Origin: Alphaproteobacteria bacterium
Lineage (GTDB): Bacteria; Pseudomonadota; Alphaproteobacteria; Reyranellales; Reyranellaceae
Direction: 5' to 3'
NCBI GenBank assembly: GCA_010032545.1
Contig: RGPT01000006.1
Location: 1 to 45,083 of the forward strand
DNA: 45,083 bases
Below the pieces are notes generated by a model that saw only the letters and a program-made list of their open reading frames with translations, was not told the origin of the DNA and made no database searches. Below, one piece after another: positions 39,711 through 45,083 of this stretch. The first letter of the stretch is position 1; the number at the start of each line of letters is the position of its first letter. Both the position numbers and the translations under genes were made by a program.

Positions 39711-41255
39711 TTACATGATCACGTCGATGAGATACGGACCCTTTTGCGACATGGCATAGGTGAGCTGCTTGGTCAGTTCCTCGAGGTTGCGCGCCTGGCC
39801 GCCCGGCACGCCCATGCTCTTGGACATCATCGCAAAGTCGAGGGTCGGCCGGTCGAGCGTCAGCATGTCGATGGCACGCGGACCCGGGTTGGCGGCGCCG
39901 ACGTCTGCGAGCTGGCTGTAGAGGATGTTGTAGGAGCGGTTCGAGAAGATCATCACGCAGACGTCGAGGTTCTCGCGCGCCATCGTCCACAGCGACTGGA
40001 TCGTGTACATCGCCGAGCCATCGCCGATCATGCAGATGACCTTGCGGTCGGGGCAGGCGACGGCCGCGCCGACCGCGACGGGTCCGCCGAAGCCGATCGA
40101 GCCGCCCATGTTGTTCAGCCAGTCGTGCGGCGGCGCGCCGGCGCTGAACGGGAAGAAGCCGCGGCCCGTCGTGACCGACTCGTCGACCACGATGGCGCCT
40201 TCCGGCATGGTGGCGCCCAGTGCCTGGCCGAGGCCATCGAGCGTGAACTTGCCGGTCGGACGGTCAGGCCGGCTCGGCTGGGCAACGCCCGCCGCCTTTT
40301 CATTGAGCGCGCCGAGTTCGGCGGCCAGTGCTTCCAGCGAGGCGATCGGATCGCCTTCGACCGGGCAGAGCGTGCTGATCGTGCAATCGTCCGGCGACAG
40401 AACGGACGGCTTGCCGGGGTAGGCGAAGAAGGCGAACGGCGCCTTGGCGCCGCACAGCACCATCTGCTTCGTGCCCTTCAATTGCGCCTGGGCATTCTCG
40501 ATCACGAAGTGCAGGCGCAGCACCGGGACGCGGCCGGCGCCACGCTCGATGCGCGCCGTGCCGCCGGCACCCTGGACCTTGCAGCCGGTCTTGGCGGCGA
40601 TCTTGCCGGCGAGTTCGAGGCCCCGGGCGCGCAGCGCGCGACCGCCGATGAACAGCATGGCCCCAGGCATCTTCAGCGCCTTGGCAGCAGCCACCACGGT
40701 CTCGCTGGCGGGCTTGTCCGGCGCCGGCGTCGCCGGCGTCTCGGACGGACCGTCGGCCTCGCCCCAGGCCGTGTCGGCCGGCAGGATCAGGGTGGCGACC
40801 TGGCCCGGCGCCACGCGCGCGGCCTGGATGGCGAGCGCGCCGTCGCCGGCCACTGTTTTCGACGTGGGCGAGGTTTTCACCCAATGCGAGAACGGGCGCG
40901 CGATGCCCTCGATGTCGGCGGTGAGCGGCGTGTCGTACTTGATGTGATAGAGCGCGTGCTCGCCCACGATGTTGACCACGCCCGATCCGGCCTTCTTGGC
41001 GTTGTGCAGGTTGGCCGCCGCATTGGCGAGGCCCGGCCCGAGATGAAGCAGCGTCGAGGCCGGCTTGTCGGTCATGCGGTAGTAGCCGTCAGCAGCACCG
41101 CTGCACACGCCTTCGAACAGGCCGAGCACGCAACGCATGCCTTCGACGCGGTCGAGCGCGCCCACGAAGTGCATTTCGGAAGTGCCAGGGTTGGCGAAGC
41201 ACACTTCGACGCCGCCCTTCACCAAGGTCCGTACAAGACTCTCCGCACCGTTCAT
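39711..41255 (-). CDS. ThDP-dependent acetolactate-synthase-like enzyme
   Basis: A 514-residue thiamine-diphosphate enzyme of the acetolactate synthase large-subunit/benzoylformate decarboxylase group. The N-terminal Pyr domain has GGVEVCFANPGTSEMHFV and the catalytic Glu in GLFEGVCSGAADGYYR. The PP domain has GGSIGFGGPVAVGAA and the metal/ThDP motif GDGSAMYTIQSLW...NRSYN. The start at MNGAESLV is required since the longer ORF is non-homologous. No small regulatory subunit follows, and it is shorter than IlvB (~570), so it is probably a catabolic decarboxylase or ligase-type relative rather than branched-chain synthesis. Confidence 0.85.
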   Translation of the reverse strand: MNGAESLVRTLVKGGVEVCFANPGTSEMHFVGALDRVEGMRCVLGLFEGVCSGAADGYYRMTDKPASTLLHLGPGLANAAANLHNAKKAGSGVVNIVGEHALYHIKYDTPLTADIEGIARPFSHWVKTSPTSKTVAGDGALAIQAARVAPGQVATLILPADTAWGEADGPSETPATPAPDKPASETVVAAAKALKMPGAMLFIGGRALRARGLELAGKIAAKTGCKVQGAGGTARIERGAGRVPVLRLHFVIENAQAQLKGTKQMVLCGAKAPFAFFAYPGKPSVLSPDDCTISTLCPVEGDPIASLEALAAELGALNEKAAGVAQPSRPDRPTGKFTLDGLGQALGATMPEGAIVVDESVTTGRGFFPFSAGAPPHDWLNNMGGSIGFGGPVAVGAAVACPDRKVICMIGDGSAMYTIQSLWTMARENLDVCVMIFSNRSYNILYSQLADVGAANPGPRAIDMLTLDRPTLDFAMMSKSMGVPGGQARNLEELTKQLTYAMSQKGPYLIDVIM

Positions 41256-41721
41256 CGTTTCAAACCCCCAACAAAATGGCCCAGCACCGTAGGCCGTTGG
41301 CACATGCCAAGCCATGGCGACCGCTTGCAAATTCCTCGATGCGGGCGAGCCGCCCGATGCTGCCTTTTCGATGTCCTGTTTCGGGTGCCCGAGCCGGCAT
41401 TTCAAGCCGAATGAGCTTCGCCGCCGGCGCCCCCGCCGAAGTGGACCATTCTCGGCCTCGCCTGAACGGAGGTTGTTGGTATCGAACGGGTGTCCCGCCG
41501 TCGCCGCCAAATCCTTGTGGCGCCGCGCGAACGCGGGTGCGCGGGCGTCTGGGAGTGTGGGTGCAAGAGCCCCCCTCCCGGCCAAAACACAGTCGGAATC
41601 AGCTAAAGTTGAAAACTTGGAGTGCGGCCGGTCCAGAGCCCGGCGACCGCATATCGACAGCGCGACAAAAGAGGTAGGGTGGGGTCCGGTCCACAGTGGG
41701 TCGCACAAGCGAGGACTTCGC
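41256..41721. other. Gene-free interval
   Basis: It separates the minus-strand ThDP enzyme from the plus-strand small protein and presumably holds both promoters. ORFs here are short, mutually overlapping and without recognisable motifs. I see no repeat or RNA gene. Confidence 0.5.
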
Positions 41722-41991
41722 ATGACCTACAGGCTTTGGTGGACCGTCGGCTACGTTTGCACCTCCGAAAAGGAGTTTTTGGCCGCCAAGCACCGCCTGC
41801 TGCCCGCGGCCTACGAGATGCTGGACGACGCGCTGCGCCGGGCCAACCAGGTCGGCCAGGCCGGCGGCGTGGCTTGGCTGATCGAGGGCGACGACCGCAC
41901 CCGGCTGGGACGCGAGGCCATCACCAAGACGATCGCCAAGCGCGGTGCCGAGCTTTCGGTCCAGCCCGCGACGGGCAACGCCGGTCGCTGA
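41722..41991 (+). CDS. Small conserved-looking hypothetical protein
   Basis: An 89-residue soluble protein. No family recognised. It begins MTYRLWWTVGYVCTSEKEFL and continues as mostly helical sequence (AAYEMLDDALRRANQ; GREAITKTIAKRG) with a WLIEGDD segment in between. GAGGA lies at good spacing before the ATG, and the longer ORF in the track enters it from random sequence. It is convergent with the M20 hydrolase, 21 bases apart. No function is proposed. Confidence 0.55.
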   Translation: MTYRLWWTVGYVCTSEKEFLAAKHRLLPAAYEMLDDALRRANQVGQAGGVAWLIEGDDRTRLGREAITKTIAKRGAELSVQPATGNAGR

Positions 41992-42012
41992 CGGGATTAG
42001 CCGTCGGCGGGC

Positions 42013-43209
42013 TTAGGCCGCGTCGCCCAGCTCGAGCTGGACCAGGTTCCGCCAGTAGGCCGCACCCATGGTCAGGATATTGTCGTTGAAGTCGTAGAGC
42101 GGCGTGTGGACGTGATGGCAGCCGCGCGGCTGCTCGTCGCCGCCGTTGCCGATCATGATGTAGGCGCCCGGCTTCTTCTCCAGCATGAAGGCGAAATCCT
42201 CGGCGCCGGAGATTGGCGTCACGTTGGACTCGACGTTCTCGGCGCCCACCGTCATGGCCGCGGCCTGGACGGCGATGGCCGTCTGTTCGGCGGCGTTGAC
42301 CAGCGGCGGATAGCGGCGGAAGTACTTGCTGACGGCCTCGCAGCCGCCGGCCTGGGCGATGCCCGCCGCGACCTCGGCCAGACGCCGCTCAAGCAGCGAT
42401 CGCACGGCAGGCGAGAAGCTGCGGGCGGTGCCGCGGATCAGCACCTCGGAGGGGATGACATTGGGCGAACCATGGGTGCCGGCCGCGATGTGGCCAACGC
42501 TGAGCACGGCCGACTGGTGGGACGCCACGTTGCGGCCGACGATCGCCTGCACCGCCACGATGAATTGCGCCGCGACGAAGGTCGGGTCGGTGCCGCGCTC
42601 GGGCATGGCGCCGTGGCCGCCGGTCCCCTTGAAAGTGACCTCCCAACTGTCGCTCGCGGCCAGCATCGGGCCGGTGCGAATGGCGAACTGGCCGACCGGG
42701 AAACCCGGCATGTTGTGCATGCCGTAGACCGTGTCGCAGGGGAACTTCTCGAACAGCCCCTCCTCGATCATCACCCGTGCGCCACCCAGGCCCTCCTCGG
42801 CCGGCTGGAAGATGAAATGCACCGTGCCGGCAAAATCGGGCGCCGCGGCGAGGTGCCGGGCGGCGCCCAGCAGCATGGTGGTGTGCCCGTCATGGCCGCA
42901 GGCATGCATCTTGTTGGCGTGCACCGAGGCATGGGCGAAGTCGTTCTTCTCCTGCAGGTGCAGCGCATCCATGTCGGCGCGCAGCCCGATCGTCTTCTGG
43001 CCCGGGCGATTGCCCTTTAGCGTGCCGACGACGCCGGTCTTGGCGAGGCCACGATGCACCTCGATGCCCCAGGAGGTGAGCTTGTCGGCCACGATCTGCG
43101 AGGTCCGCTCCTCCTCGAACGCCGTCTCGGGGTGGCGGTGGATGTCGCGGCGGATCGCGGTGAGGTCAGCGAGGTCAGCGGCCAGCTGGTCGGGTGTGTA
43201 ACGGGTCAT
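42013..43209 (-). CDS. M20-family amidohydrolase (hippurate hydrolase-like)
   Basis: A 398-residue zinc-dependent peptidase/amidohydrolase. Metal-site blocks are in order: HRHPETAFEEERTS near the N-terminus, HACGHDGHTTMLLGAARHL, FQPAEEGLGGARVMIEEG with the catalytic Glu, a dimerisation lid around GGHGAMPERGTDPT, and the C-terminal ISGAEDFAFML. This set is typical of the hippurate/N-acyl-amino-acid (HipO/AbgB) branch. Cytoplasmic, no signal peptide. A terminator-like hairpin lies only 35 bases upstream of its start, so expression may be controlled by attenuation. Confidence 0.92.
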   Translation of the reverse strand: MTRYTPDQLAADLADLTAIRRDIHRHPETAFEEERTSQIVADKLTSWGIEVHRGLAKTGVVGTLKGNRPGQKTIGLRADMDALHLQEKNDFAHASVHANKMHACGHDGHTTMLLGAARHLAAAPDFAGTVHFIFQPAEEGLGGARVMIEEGLFEKFPCDTVYGMHNMPGFPVGQFAIRTGPMLAASDSWEVTFKGTGGHGAMPERGTDPTFVAAQFIVAVQAIVGRNVASHQSAVLSVGHIAAGTHGSPNVIPSEVLIRGTARSFSPAVRSLLERRLAEVAAGIAQAGGCEAVSKYFRRYPPLVNAAEQTAIAVQAAAMTVGAENVESNVTPISGAEDFAFMLEKKPGAYIMIGNGGDEQPRGCHHVHTPLYDFNDNILTMGAAYWRNLVQLELGDAA

Positions 43210-43235
43210 GGCCGGAGACTAACGACGGCCGGTCC

Positions 43236-43272
43236 AAAAGAAAACGGCGAAGCCGGTTGCCCGACTTCGCCG
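43236..43272 (-). terminator. Terminator-like hairpin upstream of the M20 gene
   Basis: On the minus strand CGGCGAAG (43272-43265) and CTTCGCCG (43252-43245) form a perfect 8-bp stem with a 12-base loop, followed by TTTTCTTTT. It comes two bases after the stop of the ORF at 43275-43715 and ends 27 bases before the M20 ATG. Confidence 0.75.
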
Positions 43273-43274
43273 CT

Positions 43275-43715
43275 TCATACGTCCCTGAAAGAACGCTCGT
43301 CACGTTCCTCCGCGGGGCGCGGTCCACCGTGACCCACAAAGGACCACGAAGGGCTAGTGAAATTGCGAGATCCCCGCTCGCCACCACCATCCTCGGGTGC
43401 AGACCGTCCATGCGCATGGACCTTCTGCAACGAATCCCCGGCTGCTTTTTCCTGCCAGCGCTCTCCCTCGCGAGGGGCGCGCATCGTCCCGTCGGACGAG
43501 TTCGCAGGGCACTCCGAGAACCCTTCAGCAGCTTTCGCCACCGCGAGGAACGTTTCGGCTCCCCTCCGCGTGGTGCGACCACCACGCTTCGTTGGGAGAA
43601 ACTTTGTGCCTCGGTGCGCAAGCTCGCAAGCGCGGTTTGATTGGCTTTCCGGTGGATTGGCTGGAAAACGTGGATCGAATCCTGTGCGCCACAAGGGAGT
43701 GTGGCGCAGGCCCAT
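43275..43715 (-). CDS. Unrecognised ORF or leader RNA ending at a terminator
   Basis: A 146-codon frame rich in Arg, Gly, Ser and Glu, with segments such as KFLPTKRGGRTTRRG and HGRSAPEDGGGERGSRN. No ribosome site at its ATG, no known domain. In its favour: the stop is followed within 2 bases by a good intrinsic terminator. It may be a real gene, a non-coding RNA, or the leader of the M20 gene with an attenuator. Other frames across this stretch are also open, so coding status is doubtful. Confidence 0.3.
   Translation of the reverse strand: MGLRHTPLWRTGFDPRFPANPPESQSNRACELAHRGTKFLPTKRGGRTTRRGAETFLAVAKAAEGFSECPANSSDGTMRAPREGERWQEKAAGDSLQKVHAHGRSAPEDGGGERGSRNFTSPSWSFVGHGGPRPAEERDERSFRDV
43686..43708. 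repeat. Perfect inverted repeat
   Basis: GCGCCACA-AGGGAG-TGTGGCGC is a perfect 8-bp hairpin, extendable with a small bulge to CCTG/CAGG. It lies about 95 bases upstream of the GST-like gene and inside the start of the minus-strand ORF. No T-run follows. It could be an operator. Confidence 0.5.
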
Positions 43716-43800
43716 CGACGCGCTAAGCCTCGCGGCGCCGATTGTGCCCGCCGCTTCCCTCCTGCACAGTCTGCTGCTCCTTCATCCGTTGTGATCGGCC

Positions 43801-44607
43801 ATGACAGAGTCCGCCAAGCTCTCTGCAGCAACACCCCGCCTCTATCACACGCCGTCGTCCTACTATTCGATGATCGCGCGCCTGGCGCTCGCCGCAGGCG
43901 GCATCGCTCACGAGCGCATCTTCGTCGACATCCATTTCCGGCTGGGCCAGCAGCAGCCGGACTATGTGCGGATCAATCCGGGCATGACCGTGCCGACACT
44001 GGTGCTGGCCGATCGCATCCTCGACCAGAGTCGCGACATCGCCGAGTATGCGCTCGGCTCGACGCCCGACCCCGAGACGAAAGCCTGGGTCGACCTTCAC
44101 TACGGCTATCCGATCGAGGAATTGACCTTCGGCGGGATTCTTGCCCGCAATCCCCTGGCGCGGATCATGATTCCGAAGCGGCTCAAGGCCATCCGCCGTC
44201 AACTCCTGGCACTTGCCGCCAGAAATCCCGATCTTGCGGCCGTCTACGAGGCGCGCGCCGCGGTTTTTGCGGAGCGCGTCAGCACCTTCGAGCCGGACGC
44301 CGTCGTGAAGCTTTCGGAGCGGCGTCGCACCGAGGCCATCGGCTTCATGGACCGGCTCGAGCAGACCCTGGGCGATGGCCGCGCCGTGTTGGTACCGCCC
44401 GCCTATGGCGTCGCCGATGTCGTCTGGACCGTGTTTCTCGGGCGCATGGAGTTTGCCGGCCTCGGCGCGGAAATCCCCAAGCGGCCGGCGCTCGCGCGCT
44501 ACTGGGGCGTCCTGCAGGCACGTCCCAGCTTTTCCGCCGCGGACATATGGACGAAGTTTCATGTCGGCCGCCTGATCGGCGGGATTCTAGGCATCGACAG
44601 AAGGTGA
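43801..44607 (+). CDS. Glutathione S-transferase-like protein
   Basis: A 268-residue soluble protein. The N-terminal ~80 residues look like a thioredoxin-fold GST domain: PRLYHTPSSYYSMIARLALA, then the cis-Pro strand GMTVPTLVLADRI and the SRDIAEYALG helix. The C-terminal part is all-helical, longer than usual, with GFMDRLEQTLGDGRAVLVPP and ARPSFSAADIW. The residues after the first strand (PSSYYS) offer Ser/Tyr for glutathione activation. Stand-alone gene; substrate unknown. Confidence 0.78.
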   Translation: MTESAKLSAATPRLYHTPSSYYSMIARLALAAGGIAHERIFVDIHFRLGQQQPDYVRINPGMTVPTLVLADRILDQSRDIAEYALGSTPDPETKAWVDLHYGYPIEELTFGGILARNPLARIMIPKRLKAIRRQLLALAARNPDLAAVYEARAAVFAERVSTFEPDAVVKLSERRRTEAIGFMDRLEQTLGDGRAVLVPPAYGVADVVWTVFLGRMEFAGLGAEIPKRPALARYWGVLQARPSFSAADIWTKFHVGRLIGGILGIDRR

Positions 44608-44665
44608 CGGCAAAACGCCGTGCGATCCGACCGATCCGCGCCGGCGTCCGCGGCGTAGAGAGGCC

Positions 44666-45083
44666 ATGCCGAAACAAGCCGCCACGGCCCTGCCGCGCGT
44701 CGAGGTCACCAGCCGCGCCGCCTGGCGCGCCTGGCTCGACTTAAATCACGACACGTCGGGCAGCGTCTGGGTCATCACCTACAAGAAGGCCGATCCGCCG
44801 AGGCACGTCCCGGCCTCGGCCCTGGCCGAGGAGGCCATCTGCTTCGGCTGGATCGACAGCCTGCCGCGCAAGCTCGATGGCAGCCGCACGATGCTGCTGC
44901 TGTCGCCGCGCAAGCCGCGCTCGGCCTGGTCGGCGATCAACAAGCAGCGGGCCGCCCGCATGGAAGCGGCCGGCTTCATGACTGCGGCTGGCCGCGCGGC
45001 CATCGCACGCGCCAAGGCGAACGGCGCCTGGGACTTCCTGGCCGATGTCGACGCGCTGACACCGCCCGCCGATCTCGCCGCCG
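44666..45083 (+). CDS. YdeI/OmpD-associated family protein (3' truncated by window)
   Basis: The frame from ATG at 44666 is open to the window end (139 codons), so the ORF track does not list it. It shows the YdeI-like pattern: WRAWLDLNHDTSGSVWVITYKK, then EEAICFGWIDSLPRKLDG and the C-terminal SAWSAINKQRAARMEAAG. Members are small soluble proteins of unclear function, sometimes linked to antimicrobial peptide resistance. The ATG lies 58 bases after the GST stop on the same strand, with AGAGAGG upstream, so co-transcription is possible. Confidence 0.85.
   Translation, partial: MPKQAATALPRVEVTSRAAWRAWLDLNHDTSGSVWVITYKKADPPRHVPASALAEEAICFGWIDSLPRKLDGSRTMLLLSPRKPRSAWSAINKQRAARMEAAGFMTAAGRAAIARAKANGAWDFLADVDALTPPADLAA

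Noticed and set aside
43600-43700. Possible tRNA (GGATCGAATCC resembles a T-arm)
   Set aside because: The flanking bases do not form a 5-bp T stem, and no acceptor stem or anticodon arm can be drawn on either strand.

Overview
The window is a GC-rich alphaproteobacterial chromosome segment. The evidence is an Irr-type Fur regulator next to a perfect ICE-like operator, the fabA-fabB-fabI order, the rimP-nusA-ylxR-infB-rbfA-truB-rpsO-pnp order, a perfect FNR/FixK box, and several tripartite tricarboxylate transporter (TTT) binding proteins. A Reyranella-like or Bradyrhizobium-like soil/water organism fits, but the genus is a guess. I saw no rRNA, tRNA, CRISPR array or transposase.

Layout. 1-3.7 kb: the 3' end of a TonB gene, then a minus-strand iron/peroxide operon (rubrerythrin, CCG-domain Fe-S protein, DUF3501) with an ICE box just upstream of its promoter and irr directly before it. 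3.8-6.5 kb: fabA-fabB-fabI, the anaerobic unsaturated fatty acid branch plus enoyl reductase. 7.0-17.8 kb: an accessory region. It holds a cupin protein and a bicarbonate-pump module (dabA, dabB, divergent lysR). In the module, dabA is broken at its catalytic motif, and the whole module lies between two similar copies of a tctC 3' end. Three intact tctC-type genes, an alpha/beta hydrolase and a Tat-exported intradiol dioxygenase follow.

18.1-23.0 kb: a cytochrome cluster (two b561-type membrane proteins, a diheme cytochrome c, the SHP oxygen-binding cytochrome and a small exported protein), divergent from a PepSY protein, response regulator and sensor kinase that probably control it. 23.1-25.9 kb: a P2-type cation ATPase behind an FNR box, followed in frame by a VIT/CCC1 remnant.

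25.9-39.7 kb: the translation/RNA-decay super-operon on the minus strand (pnp, rpsO, truB, rbfA, infB, ylxR, nusA, rimP, then trmB). Two plus-strand genes interrupt it: a membrane spermidine-synthase-like protein and an MFS transporter. Each overlaps its minus-strand neighbour tail to tail by 14 bases. infB as given carries a one-base frameshift. 39.7-45.1 kb: a ThDP-dependent acetolactate-synthase-like enzyme, a small unknown protein, an M20 amidohydrolase preceded by an unexplained ORF and terminator unit, a GST-like protein, and a truncated YdeI-family gene.

Themes: iron and oxygen sensing (Irr, rubrerythrin, SHP, FNR box, VIT remnant) recur beside housekeeping blocks, and the accessory region shows clear gene decay (dabA, tctC remnant, VIT remnant).
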